Source: a virus. From it: a DNA stretch of 64,000 nt. Below, in pieces: positions 32,338 through 43,658 of this stretch. A program made the translations under genes and the position numbers. Each line of letters starts with the position of its first letter. The stretch's first letter is position 1. Under the pieces are notes generated by a model. That model was not told where the DNA came from. It saw only the letters and a program-made list of their open reading frames with translations, and ran no database searches. The stretch spans positions 1 through 64,000 of IMG/VR virus record IMGVR_UViG_3300027792_000015; one strand, written 5' to 3'.

Positions 32338-32556
32338 ATGAATAGAGAAATTTTAAGAAACAAAGCGAAGAAAATGTATAAAGAGAACATAAAAAATGTT
32401 GCAAAGAATCAAAGGATATCTTTCAATGAGTTTTTTAAACGATACCGCGAGTCTCTCAAAAATAAGAGTTCAGACATCGTTGAGACAGAAGGCCAAGAAG
32501 ACTTTGACTTGGAACAAGTAGCGAATGTGAATGAAGTAACGGAAAAGAAAGGTTGA
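32338..32556 (+). CDS. Small hypothetical protein
   Basis: 72 aa with a perfect AAGGAG RBS and its own promoter. Basic N-terminal half (NREILRNKAKKMYKENIK) and acidic C-terminal half (VETEGQEDFDLEQ). It may be an early regulator; no family recognised. Confidence 0.7.
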   Translation: MNREILRNKAKKMYKENIKNVAKNQRISFNEFFKRYRESLKNKSSDIVETEGQEDFDLEQVANVNEVTEKKG

Positions 32557-32586
32557 TAAAGTAAATATAATACTCTTAACAATTAA

Positions 32587-35306
<2,720 letters not shown>

Positions 35307-35312
35307 ATTTTG

Positions 35313-35342
35313 AATAGTGGGTGGCGTTGGCTGCCCACTATT
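35313..35342 (+). terminator. Hairpin terminator after groEL
   Basis: AATAGTGGG (35313-35321) pairs with CCCACTATT (35334-35342); only TT follows directly, so termination may be partial. The 65 bases to the next gene contain an AAAGGA element but no clear promoter. Confidence 0.65.
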
Positions 35343-35407
35343 TACTCAATTCTAATAATATTTTTATTTAAGAAAGGAAACCAAAATCCAATAAAAAGTG
35401 AGCACCA

Positions 35408-36502
35408 ATGGCCAGAAGCACTACACTGAAAGTAAAAAATACTACCGGAACAACCATTCCAAGAAATTCGGCGGTTTGTCTTTTGGGGTTTGATTCAGTC
35501 GATCAAGTCTCTTTGATAGGTCTCGCAAGCAATGAAAGCGAGGACACAATGCCGGCCATTGGTGTTTTGAGAGAAGATTTACTCAATAATGAAATCGGTG
35601 TTGTGAAAATTAGTGGGCCGCTTGCTGGTTTTGATACATTGTCGCAGGCCGTGAATGACTATGTTTTTGTTGGGGTTGATGGTGCTGTGACTTTTGAAAA
35701 CCCAGCAACACTAAACTCTACCGCCGTGTCCCAACAAATAGGAACAGTGTCACTGGTTGCAGAATATCCCAATGGTCAAATTTACTTTTTTCCTGCGGAG
35801 ATTAAAAATAGAGTATCTCACGCTGAATTAGTTGATGTTACTTCTGACCAACATCATACTAAAAATCATTCAGACCAACACGAAGCAGGAGGAAATGACG
35901 AAATAAGCCATAGTCAATTGATTGGTTTAGATGAAGATGTGCATCAGCAATACTCTTTGGTTGATGGAACTCGTGCTTTCACTGGAACTGTTGGAGGAAT
36001 ATCGCCAACCCACGATGCCGACCTTACCACAAGACTCTATGTAAATTTGGAAGACAATGCTATAAAAGAAGAATTAGATGGCTATGCCTTGGTTTCAATA
36101 GAGAACGTGCGGTGGTCCGAACTAAACGATCAGACACAAAACATAAGAGATGCAATAGACGGATATCATACACCAGGAGCCAACAATCTTACTGTCTTAA
36201 ATACTGGCGGATTTATAGGAAATTACAAATATATCAATGATGCATATACAACAATTACGGTAGATTATATAATAGGAGCCTCACATGGCCGATCAGTAAC
36301 CGTAACATTTGGATCAGATTGCGAGGTAGCAGGCAGAGTATTTTATGTTTTCGATAACGATGGTAGTGCATCTGCACTAAATAAAATAATATTTGCGTCA
36401 CAGTCTGGTAAAAGTTTGGTTGGCGCATATTCGGGCGGAATAACAGTTGCTTATTTATCAGTAATGTGCATTTGTGATGGGACCAAATGGATTATAAATT
36501 AA
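35408..36502 (+). CDS. Tail-fibre-like virion protein
   Basis: 364 aa. N-terminal domain (TTLKVKNTTGTTIPRNSAV...GVLREDL) of the type found in phage structural proteins, then a His-rich stretch (DQHHTKNHSDQHEAGGNDEI) common in tail fibres, then THDADLTTRLYV, and a beta-rich C-terminal domain ending CDGTKWII. Presumably part of a host-contact structure. No obvious tail chaperone beside it. Confidence 0.65.
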   Translation: MARSTTLKVKNTTGTTIPRNSAVCLLGFDSVDQVSLIGLASNESEDTMPAIGVLREDLLNNEIGVVKISGPLAGFDTLSQAVNDYVFVGVDGAVTFENPATLNSTAVSQQIGTVSLVAEYPNGQIYFFPAEIKNRVSHAELVDVTSDQHHTKNHSDQHEAGGNDEISHSQLIGLDEDVHQQYSLVDGTRAFTGTVGGISPTHDADLTTRLYVNLEDNAIKEELDGYALVSIENVRWSELNDQTQNIRDAIDGYHTPGANNLTVLNTGGFIGNYKYINDAYTTITVDYIIGASHGRSVTVTFGSDCEVAGRVFYVFDNDGSASALNKIIFASQSGKSLVGAYSGGITVAYLSVMCICDGTKWIIN

Positions 36503-36509
36503 GGAAATT

Positions 36510-36773
36510 ATGGAAAATTACATTAACGAAATACTCAAAAAATTCAACGAAGATCAAAATCATCCAGAATTAAACGATACAGAAAAAACTCTTTTAAAAA
36601 AAATGTTGGAAGTAAATAGTGTTGTTTTAGAAACAATAGAAAAAATAAATCAATTAAATAAAGAAATAGATGAAAGAAAACGGCATGGAGATGAATTAGT
36701 TCAACAGGTGATTAAACTTCAAGGGCAAAGCCAGGGTATTTTAGATTCATTGTTGTTGCTAAAATCTAAATAA
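36510..36773 (+). CDS. Small coiled-coil protein
   Basis: 87 aa, continuous heptads (MLEVNSVVLETIEKINQLNKEI...). Directly after the fibre-like gene; may be a structural helper. Confidence 0.7.
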   Translation: MENYINEILKKFNEDQNHPELNDTEKTLLKKMLEVNSVVLETIEKINQLNKEIDERKRHGDELVQQVIKLQGQSQGILDSLLLLKSK

Positions 36774-36784
36774 CGAGGTTTAAA

Positions 36785-37078
36785 ATGAGCAACGAGAAAA
36801 TTGCCGAAAGCCAAAAAGACAAAGCAATGCGGTTGATGTTTGCATTGTTTTGTGAAAGGGTAAGGGGAAAATGGGTTGTATCAGTTGGCCGTGTGTCATG
36901 GTGGCTATCATTTATTCCAGCATTATATATATGGCTGTTGTGTCCTGGCGAGGGTGTTGTTTCAGATATAACAGACCACCATATGACGTTGCTTATTACT
37001 CTGGCGGCATATAATTTAGGAAAGCATGGTCTCGAAGCAATGTTTAAAAAGAAGGAAGAAAAAGAAGAAGTAGCATAA
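36785..37078 (+). CDS. Small membrane protein, possible holin
   Basis: 97 aa with two hydrophobic segments (WWLSFIPALYIWLLC and MTLLITLAAYNLG) and a charged Lys/Glu-rich C-terminus, the general layout of a class II holin. It lies after fibre and coiled-coil genes and just before a strong terminator. The holin role is only an inference from topology. Confidence 0.55.
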   Translation: MSNEKIAESQKDKAMRLMFALFCERVRGKWVVSVGRVSWWLSFIPALYIWLLCPGEGVVSDITDHHMTLLITLAAYNLGKHGLEAMFKKKEEKEEVA

Positions 37079-37101
37079 TAAACATTTATAGCTATAAAAT
37101 T

Positions 37102-37125
37102 GGCCGACTTTTTGTCGGCCTTTTT
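37102..37125 (+). terminator. Rho-independent terminator
   Basis: GGCCGAC (37102-37108) and GTCGGCC (37114-37120) around TTTTT, then TTTTTATTTT. It ends the fibre/membrane-protein transcript. Confidence 0.9.
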
Positions 37126-37139
37126 ATTTTGGGGCCGAC

Positions 37140-37364
37140 ATGATTTATAATACGATAAGTATAGAAGTATTTTCAAAACAATTAAAAGAATCATTGAGCG
37201 AGAGAGTGGAAAAATTTTCCAAACATATGGAAGAAAAATTTAAAAATAATCCGGAATCATCTACCCTAAAATCTAAACAAGATTGGATGGTAGAGTATCA
37301 AAAATGGATAGTAGCAGAGAGTATAAAGAAAAGTTGCATAGACTACATTGGAGAGACACAATGA
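37140..37364 (+). CDS. Small hypothetical protein
   Basis: 74 aa, helical and charged (FSKQLKESLSERVEKFSKHM). ATGA overlap with the phosphoesterase gene. No family recognised. Confidence 0.65.
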   Translation: MIYNTISIEVFSKQLKESLSERVEKFSKHMEEKFKNNPESSTLKSKQDWMVEYQKWIVAESIKKSCIDYIGETQ

Positions 37365-37984
37365 GAATAGTTTGTATTTCTGATACACATAGAAATCACA
37401 GGAACATTAATGTTCCAGATGGTGACGTTCTGGTTCATGCTGGTGATATAGGATTAGAAAAATGTCATCCGGGGTTAGTGTCCGACTTTAATGGTTGGCT
37501 TGGTAATTTGCCTCACAAGCATAAAATTATTATTCCAGGCAATCACGATTACTACATAGAAAGATTTCCAAAAGAAGTTAGAGAACAACTCACTAATTGT
37601 AATCTTTTAATAGACCAATCAATAATGGTAAAGGGTATTAAATTTTATGGTTCTCCTTGGCAACCAGAATTTTTTAATTGGTCTTTTAATCTGCCGCGGG
37701 GTGAAAGATTAAAAAAAGTGTGGGATAATATTCCAAGTAGCACTGATATACTAATTACGCATGGACCTCCTGCTGGAATTTTAGATAAAACTTACGATGG
37801 ATTATCTGTTGGGTGCAAAGATTTGCTTGAAAGAATTGACGCCTTAAAATTGAAAGCGCATATATCAGGACATATTCATTTCTCGTATGGCTCTGTGAAA
37901 ATTGGAGATACTACTTTTGTGAATGCCAGCCTGTGCGATGATAGAAATATTTTAATAAATGAACCAATAGTAATAGATATTTAG
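37361..37984 (+). CDS. Calcineurin-like metallophosphoesterase
   Basis: 207 aa from ATG 37361. Metal-binding motifs: CISDTHRNH (DxH), HAGDIG (GDxx), IPGNHDYY (GNHD), ITHGPPAG and SGHIHFSYG (GHxH). All five are intact. It hydrolyses phosphodiesters or phosphomonoesters; substrate unknown. Confidence 0.88.
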   Translation: MRIVCISDTHRNHRNINVPDGDVLVHAGDIGLEKCHPGLVSDFNGWLGNLPHKHKIIIPGNHDYYIERFPKEVREQLTNCNLLIDQSIMVKGIKFYGSPWQPEFFNWSFNLPRGERLKKVWDNIPSSTDILITHGPPAGILDKTYDGLSVGCKDLLERIDALKLKAHISGHIHFSYGSVKIGDTTFVNASLCDDRNILINEPIVIDI

Positions 37985-37991
37985 GTAAAAA

Positions 37992-38345
37992 ATGATAGTT
38001 TTACACGATGTATATACTGCATATTTGTCTGGTTTGACTACCAAACTCAACGAAAAAGAAATTTGGTGGAAAACTCCTTACGGATTAAGTGTTACAGTAG
38101 AATTGGTTAATGTTCGGTGGGAAAAGTATATTGTTAGACGATATTGGAGCAATGGTAATGTATGCTGGGAAAGAAATTATTATAAAGATAAACAGCACGG
38201 TTCAGACAAAAGTTACTATGAAAATGGCAGTATATGGCTTGATGCCAACTGGTGTAAAAACCGTTTAAACGGTTGGATAAGTGAATATTGTAGCGACGGA
38301 ACATTAATATACAAACAAAATTACAAACACGGAAAATTACTATGA
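37992..38345 (+). CDS. YwqK/MORN-type repeat protein (family member 8)
   Basis: 117 aa. MIVLHDVYTAYLSGLTTK...EIWW...SVTVELV then repeats RYWSNGNVCWERNYYKDKQHG and variants, ending QNYKHGKLL. Confidence 0.8.
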   Translation: MIVLHDVYTAYLSGLTTKLNEKEIWWKTPYGLSVTVELVNVRWEKYIVRRYWSNGNVCWERNYYKDKQHGSDKSYYENGSIWLDANWCKNRLNGWISEYCSDGTLIYKQNYKHGKLL

Positions 38346-38830
38346 CAGATTTACATATAATGATGACTAATTATCTTGCCTTAGCAGCTAAACAAAAAAC
38401 TGATATGACACTTTTGCACGATGCCTACGCAGCATATTTGTCTGGCCTTACCACTAAAAAAAATGAAAACGAAATTTGGTGGAAAACCAAGGATGGATAT
38501 AAAATTACCGTAGAATTGGTAAATTTAAGATTGGAAAAATATATTGTAAGGGACTACTATGATGACGGTAGTTTGTGGAGCGAAGAAAATTATCGCAAAG
38601 GCCAATTACACGGTCGGCGTGTGAGTTATTTTAAAAATGGCAAGTTAAGATGTGAAGAAAATTATTACAACAGTCAATTACACGGTTTGTATAAAGAATA
38701 TTATGAAGATGGTAGTTTAATGTTCAAAATAAGTTATGACAAAGGTCAATTACATGGGCCAATAATAGAATACCGTGATGGCAATATATATAGTACAACC
38801 ACGGACAAAGAATATGACACTTTTACATGA
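38342..38830 (+). CDS. YwqK/MORN-type repeat protein with duplicated N-terminal helix (member 9)
   Basis: 162 aa from the ATGA overlap at 38342. The first 21 residues (MTDLHIMMTNYLALAAKQK) repeat the pattern of the usual start MTLLHDAYAAYLSGLTTKK, which follows at residue 22. A start at 38405 would give the ordinary form. Four repeats follow. Confidence 0.75.
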   Translation: MTDLHIMMTNYLALAAKQKTDMTLLHDAYAAYLSGLTTKKNENEIWWKTKDGYKITVELVNLRLEKYIVRDYYDDGSLWSEENYRKGQLHGRRVSYFKNGKLRCEENYYNSQLHGLYKEYYEDGSLMFKISYDKGQLHGPIIEYRDGNIYSTTTDKEYDTFT

Positions 38831-39410
38831 CGCCTACACTGCTTATTTGGCTGGTTTGACTACCGAAATAAAAGCTGGAATATTATGGAAAGATGAACAC
38901 GGAATAAATGTGGTCATTAAAATAATTGATGCTAAAAAAGAAACATATAGGGTTCGTTATTACCACAAAAATGGAACAGTCGTTAATGAAAAACACTACA
39001 AAGGTAATTTTTTACACGGGCAATCGATAGAAAGATATACATCGGGAAAAATAAAAAAGATAAGTAATTTCAATAAAGGCATTGAATGCAAATTTTCCAT
39101 AGTATATGATAAATTTGGCCAAAAAATAATAGAAGAAACCTTTAATAATAAGGGTGCGCCTATTGATATAAAAAGATACGCAGATGGTAAAATATATTTT
39201 CATATGGTAACTATTTCAAAAAATACTCGTGATGTAGAACATTATGATGAGAATGAAAACAAATGCCGTGTAGATAGATTTTGTGATGGGAACCTTATCT
39301 GCAAAACAGAATACCACATTAATGGCAAAATAAAGAGCATAAGACGTCACGGGGAATTCATTGCATATGATACAGAGGGTAATATTATAGAAAGAAAAAT
39401 TTATGAATGA
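38814..39410 (+). CDS. YwqK/MORN-type repeat protein, longest (member 10)
   Basis: 198 aa from ATG 38814. MTLLHDAYTAYLAGLTTEIK then degenerate repeats over the whole length (YYHKNGTVVNEKHYKGNFLHG, RYTSGKIKKISNFNKG). It overlaps the nuclease gene at 39403 by 8 nt. Confidence 0.75.
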   Translation: MTLLHDAYTAYLAGLTTEIKAGILWKDEHGINVVIKIIDAKKETYRVRYYHKNGTVVNEKHYKGNFLHGQSIERYTSGKIKKISNFNKGIECKFSIVYDKFGQKIIEETFNNKGAPIDIKRYADGKIYFHMVTISKNTRDVEHYDENENKCRVDRFCDGNLICKTEYHINGKIKSIRRHGEFIAYDTEGNIIERKIYE

Positions 39411-40257
39411 TATTATTGTTGATATTTTTTGCAAACTTCGTGGTCATTTTTTTGACACCGCGCTAAACCCAATACCGTTTCACTTGCGGCCTAAAATAAA
39501 TACGCAAGATGACCCGCTTGACGAATACATAACAAAAGAGATATTATCAAAGTTGAGCGGTGGCATAAAGTGCGAGCGTAGTGGTTCTCTTACTTCACCG
39601 GATGCAGTGATTTATAGCCAAGATGCAAGTCAATTACATCCGATACAATTAGATAATAATATTAAAAAAATGGTTGGATTAGAAATTAAAAAAGTGGGAA
39701 GACGCAACAATGGGACACTTGCGAGATTAAATACAATAGATTTTAATTCTACCCCGCCGTGTGGAACAATATTAGTTTATAGTAATTTAGATGAATCAAT
39801 GCCCATCAGATGTTTTTATCTATTTGTTTGTTTAGAGAAATCAAAAAAGAATGTTTTTATTTCTTCATTATCTTTGGTGGATGGTGACCTACTAAATGAT
39901 GACTTTGATTTTTATTTAAGCATTGTTGGTGAGAGAGAAAAAACAATTAGCCTGGGCTCTTATGGTGATGGAATTAATAGGTCAAGGCCAATGCTTGTGT
40001 TTCCTAATCCCTTGTCAATTTCTGTGTTCGATCGTAATGCTACACTAATACATTACGATACAAACATTCACGGTATGTCAAAAATAGCGACAATAAATAG
40101 GTTAAATGTATCTGGCACAAACAAACAATTTACTTGTTATTGTGCAAAGGGTGATTCGAAATTAAGCGAAATCATAAATCTTGGAGACCCATTTACTGTT
40201 CCGAAAAATAGAAGCATAAGAACAAATCAACGAGGAAAGTTTAAAATATCATTTTAG
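39403..40257 (+). CDS. Putative PD-(D/E)XK restriction-type endonuclease
   Basis: 284 aa. SPDAVIYSQ (about residue 65) and GLEIKKVGR (about residue 90) give the PD...(D/E)xK active-site pattern of type II restriction enzymes. The remaining regions are beta-rich with SYGDGINRSRPMLVFPNP. No methyltransferase is seen nearby, so it might degrade host DNA or act as a mobile nuclease. Family assignment is by motif only. Confidence 0.6.
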   Translation: MNDIIVDIFCKLRGHFFDTALNPIPFHLRPKINTQDDPLDEYITKEILSKLSGGIKCERSGSLTSPDAVIYSQDASQLHPIQLDNNIKKMVGLEIKKVGRRNNGTLARLNTIDFNSTPPCGTILVYSNLDESMPIRCFYLFVCLEKSKKNVFISSLSLVDGDLLNDDFDFYLSIVGEREKTISLGSYGDGINRSRPMLVFPNPLSISVFDRNATLIHYDTNIHGMSKIATINRLNVSGTNKQFTCYCAKGDSKLSEIINLGDPFTVPKNRSIRTNQRGKFKISF

Positions 40258-40264
40258 GGAAAAC

Positions 40265-40582
40265 ATGAAAATTACAAAAAGATGGAATAATTTAATAAAT
40301 ATTAGCAAAATAAATTACGATATGGTTGAGATAGATGAATCGGTATATGCTTGCGCCCCAAGCGTTTTAGATAATAAAGAAATATTAAACAGTTTGAGCA
40401 CTGGGAAATTATGTGACTTTTACACAGTAGAAAGTTTAAAAGATAAAAGGTCGAGTCATTTAAATTTATCTATTATGTGGGAGGCCGTAGCAAGGTGGGT
40501 GTATAGGTGTCAGTGTGGTGCTGAAAAAACTAAAACAACTCATTCATTGTGGTGTCCAAAACATGACAGTCACAGAAAATAA
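40265..40582 (+). CDS. Hypothetical protein with C-terminal zinc motif
   Basis: 105 aa. C-terminal RCQCGAEKTKTTHSLWCPKH is a likely zinc-binding CxC...CxxH site. It overlaps the next frame by 20 nt. Confidence 0.65.
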   Translation: MKITKRWNNLINISKINYDMVEIDESVYACAPSVLDNKEILNSLSTGKLCDFYTVESLKDKRSSHLNLSIMWEAVARWVYRCQCGAEKTKTTHSLWCPKHDSHRK

Positions 40583-40700
40583 TGCATTATATTTTATAGT
40601 TTTTGTGAAGGGTTATAAATTATCAAACGATGAAACAAAGATTTATATTCTTTCAAAAACGGATGGCCGGCAGTTATGCTGGTATCCAATACATGATTAA
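40563..40700 (+). CDS. YIFK-box small protein (isolated, divergent member)
   Basis: 45 aa from ATG 40563, core NALYFIVFVKGYKLSN, then KIYILSKTDGRQLCWY. The core fits the family with one inserted residue. Confidence 0.55.
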   Translation: MTVTENNALYFIVFVKGYKLSNDETKIYILSKTDGRQLCWYPIHD

Positions 40701-40720
40701 TTTAGATAGGAGATGATGCT

Positions 40721-41017
40721 ATGTCAAAGTGTTATGATGAATTGGTTAAAGAAAACCAATCATTGAAAAATTTTATTCACAAAGTAGAAACATCACAAAT
40801 GAGTTTGGTTATTGCTGATTTAATAGCATCAAAAGAAAATATCCAATTATTAGTTTTAAAGTATAAAGAACTGTTGGATAAAAATAGCAACCAAGAATTA
40901 GAGTTAAAAGATTATAGAAGTCATGTGCTAATGCTAAAAAATAAAATACAATTACTTGAAGAAGAGTGCGTAGTTTTGCACAACCAAGTTTATAATTACG
41001 AAAAATGGAGACAGTAA
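40721..41017 (+). CDS. Coiled-coil protein
   Basis: 98 aa, mostly heptads (ELVKENQSLKNFIHKVE, LKNKIQLLEEECVVLHNQV). GGAG upstream. TAATG overlap with the next gene. Confidence 0.7.
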   Translation: MSKCYDELVKENQSLKNFIHKVETSQMSLVIADLIASKENIQLLVLKYKELLDKNSNQELELKDYRSHVLMLKNKIQLLEEECVVLHNQVYNYEKWRQ

Positions 41018-41250
41018 TGAGTTCATATAATGTCGATGAGTCCCTAAAAATAATTGATGATCTGTTGGGCGTTGCAGGCGAAGTATATGAAGCGACAATG
41101 AATGACCTTGTTGAGGTCGAGCAAGGTGTATGCCCCGAAGAAATAGAAATTGCGCAAACAAAATTTAAAGAAGTGGTAGAAAAACTTCGCAGAAGGGTTT
41201 CTGATTTACATTACCACATAGAGTATTTGGAAGAAAAAGATTGTTGGTAA
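41017..41250 (+). CDS. Small hypothetical helical protein
   Basis: 77 aa from ATG 41017, GGAGA upstream; contains LRRRVSDLHYHIEYLEEKD. Function unknown. Confidence 0.65.
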   Translation: MSSYNVDESLKIIDDLLGVAGEVYEATMNDLVEVEQGVCPEEIEIAQTKFKEVVEKLRRRVSDLHYHIEYLEEKDCW

Positions 41251-41270
41251 TCATAAGATTGGAGGATAAT

Positions 41271-41603
41271 GTGAGTTATACTGTCGAAGAAGCATTCAAA
41301 GAAATAGAAAATGACAAGAAAGTTTCAGAACAAAAAAAGATTAAGGAATTGGAAGAAAATTATAAATGTATGATAAAGACTATGTGTGAGTCTTATACTG
41401 GTCTTCGTTCTGCGTTATTTGATATTAGTTGTGATGGTTTCAATTACAATGCTAATAGTAATATGGTGAAAGTCACTACAACGGAAAAATGGGCCAATAC
41501 TTTAATAGACCAGTGGATAAATAATGATCCCGATTTAGTGTTTATTAGCGGGAATTTCGTTACATTGTTGTCTGAATTTGTTATCAGAAATAGAGAAACT
41601 TAA
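41271..41603 (+). CDS. Hypothetical protein
   Basis: 110 aa with a GTG start at 41271, 5 nt after GGAGG. N-terminal coiled coil (EIENDKKVSEQKKIKELEENY) then a small domain. No family recognised. Confidence 0.65.
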   Translation: MSYTVEEAFKEIENDKKVSEQKKIKELEENYKCMIKTMCESYTGLRSALFDISCDGFNYNANSNMVKVTTTEKWANTLIDQWINNDPDLVFISGNFVTLLSEFVIRNRET

Positions 41604-41622
41604 TATTTTTTGCGGAGGCAGT

Positions 41623-41805
41623 ATGCCAATTTACGAATATAAATGCAAACATTGTGGTAAAAAAATAGAGTTATTTCAAAAATTAGATGAACTTCCCCCG
41701 ATGTGTGAGTGCGGCGCAGGCGAAATGTCAAAAGAAATTAGCCTTTCGACATTCATATTAAAGGGAACTGGGTGGTATAAAACCGACTACAAAAATAAAA
41801 AATAG
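41623..41805 (+). CDS. FmdB-type zinc-ribbon protein
   Basis: 60 aa from ATG 41623, GGAGG RBS. MPIYEYKCKHCGKKIELFQ then MCECGAG...FILKGTGWYKTDY is the full FmdB/CxxC-CxxC family pattern. Proposed as a regulatory zinc-ribbon; role unclear. Confidence 0.88.
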   Translation: MPIYEYKCKHCGKKIELFQKLDELPPMCECGAGEMSKEISLSTFILKGTGWYKTDYKNKK

Positions 41806-41813
41806 GAAGTGTA

Positions 41814-42209
41814 ATGAAAACAATACTTATGTTTAAAGATTATAACAAATATAAAAATATACTTTTTGATGTCTCCACAAAAGAACAAGAGAAAAAAATA
41901 TACGCTTATATTTTGAAAAAATTCTTAAATAAAAAGAAGATGATTAAAACCCAAAAAGAAAATATGGCGAGAGTTGATTTCAGTTGCAAGGCTTGTAAAA
42001 ACAAACGCTTTATTATAGCAGACAATGAAAAATATCCGTGCCCAATTTGTAGGGCCGATGATTCGGATTTTATGTATCATGCGGGAGTGATTAAAAACAT
42101 AGATTTTCTTTATGATAAAGCCCTAAACGGTAATAGAAAATCATTTAGATATTTGATGGAATACTATTACGACGGCTACATAGAATATTTAAATGTGAAA
42201 GAAATATGA
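41814..42209 (+). CDS. Hypothetical zinc-ribbon protein
   Basis: 131 aa. FSCKACKNKRF...YPCPICRADD (about residues 55-80) is a four-Cys ribbon. ATGA overlap with the deformylase gene. Confidence 0.7.
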   Translation: MKTILMFKDYNKYKNILFDVSTKEQEKKIYAYILKKFLNKKKMIKTQKENMARVDFSCKACKNKRFIIADNEKYPCPICRADDSDFMYHAGVIKNIDFLYDKALNGNRKSFRYLMEYYYDGYIEYLNVKEI

Positions 42210-42688
42210 TTATAACAAACGCCGCACAATTAAAAATTCCGTGCAAAAGGATATCAATTTTTGAGGCATTTCCAGTAATTGATTTACTTAAAATAGAATT
42301 AGAGCGCCATAAGAATGGCGTAGGTCTCGCGGCCAATCAAATAGGTATAGATGCTTGTGTTTGTGTTGTGCAATCAAATGAACTAATAGCCTTAATTAAT
42401 CCGGTCATTGTTGGTGCATACGACTTGGTTGAATTTAAAAACGAAGGTTGTTTAAGTTTTCCAAATCAATATATAACAACCAAACGACATAATGAAATTT
42501 TTGTGAAGGATGATTTACACCCATATGGTTTGATATTTTATGGGTTTGAGGCCGTTCAAGTTGAGCATGAGGTAGGCCACTTAAACGGAGAAACTATGTT
42601 TGATTATGAAATAAAAATACCACAAAGAAACGAGAAATGTTGGTGTGGCAGTGGAATCAAGTATAAAAATTGCCATGGTAAAAAATAA
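42206..42688 (+). CDS. def: Peptide deformylase with C-terminal SEC-C motif
   Basis: 160 aa. Three deformylase motifs: GVGLAANQIG (about residue 38), NEGCLSFP (about residue 78, Cys metal ligand) and QVEHEVGHLNG (about residue 116, HExxH ligands). The end CWCGSGIKYKNCHG is a SEC-C zinc motif, which in SecA binds SecB and ribosomes. A SEC-C fused to a deformylase is unusual. It removes formyl groups from nascent chains at the ribosome exit. Phage deformylases are known in marine phages. Confidence 0.9.
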   Translation: MIITNAAQLKIPCKRISIFEAFPVIDLLKIELERHKNGVGLAANQIGIDACVCVVQSNELIALINPVIVGAYDLVEFKNEGCLSFPNQYITTKRHNEIFVKDDLHPYGLIFYGFEAVQVEHEVGHLNGETMFDYEIKIPQRNEKCWCGSGIKYKNCHGKK

Positions 42689-42704
42689 ATGGAGAGTATA
42701 GAAT

Positions 42705-43658
42705 ATGAATAGTGAATATTTTTACGACGAAATTTTAAAAAGCGCGGGCAATGAAAAACAATTTAAACTATTGATAAGTGTGGTTCCACCAAAAAATATA
42801 TCTGATTTTTTGTGTATAAAAAGAATGGTGGAAGCAAAAAGCTATAATCCAAAAATATTAAAAACAACCATAAATGCTATGTTTGACGCACACATAAAAA
42901 AAATAATTAAGACAAAAAATAGCTACTATTATGATGGCGGAAGAGACAATGTTGTTACATTATATGCAATATTAAAACATATTCAAATTAACAAAAAAGT
43001 TATTAAAAGAGTAATAGATATTCTACCATTTATTCCACACAAAATAGACTATGCTCCAATGTTGATAGCAACTATTCTAAAATACAAAATAAGTTCTGAT
43101 GAGGCATATAAAATTTTTAATTCACAATGGGAATCTTTATCTCAAAAAAACAGACAACTATTACTATCAAAAATTGATGGCGGAATTGACAATAAAAACT
43201 TTTGTAAATCTACAAGTAAATCAGTTGCTTTATTTGTGTCTGGCAAAACTGACGAAGAAAAACCTTTAAAACTTATGAAGAAATACATATTAAAAGATAT
43301 AAGGTTGTCAAGTTTCTTACCACGGAATAAAAAGATTAATTTTACAAAAAAAGATTTAGAGGAAATGAATCCTGAAAATAGATTTTATATTCTCGACGAA
43401 CTTTTGCCACTATCATATAGCTCGACACTTAAAATGTCTGAATTACTTTATATTAAACATTTTTCTTATAATTGGGGCAAAACTACCATCGATATATTGC
43501 CGGTAGAGTGTATGGAAAAACTATTGTTTTCCGTCGTAATAGACAACGACACAGACGCCGGTGACTGGTTGAAAAATTATAGAATATTTGTTAAACTTGC
43601 TCCAAGGTCACCAATAGCGAAATATTTTAATTTTATGAAAGAGGAAAGCAATGATTGA
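42705..43658 (+). CDS. Helical hypothetical protein of the five-member family
   Basis: 317 aa. C-terminal pattern NPENRFYILDEL...VECMEKLLFSVVIDNDTDAGDW. Tandem paralogue of the next gene and related in pattern to the helical proteins at 14390, 17788 and 19495. GGAG upstream. Confidence 0.7.
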   Translation: MNSEYFYDEILKSAGNEKQFKLLISVVPPKNISDFLCIKRMVEAKSYNPKILKTTINAMFDAHIKKIIKTKNSYYYDGGRDNVVTLYAILKHIQINKKVIKRVIDILPFIPHKIDYAPMLIATILKYKISSDEAYKIFNSQWESLSQKNRQLLLSKIDGGIDNKNFCKSTSKSVALFVSGKTDEEKPLKLMKKYILKDIRLSSFLPRNKKINFTKKDLEEMNPENRFYILDELLPLSYSSTLKMSELLYIKHFSYNWGKTTIDILPVECMEKLLFSVVIDNDTDAGDWLKNYRIFVKLAPRSPIAKYFNFMKEESND

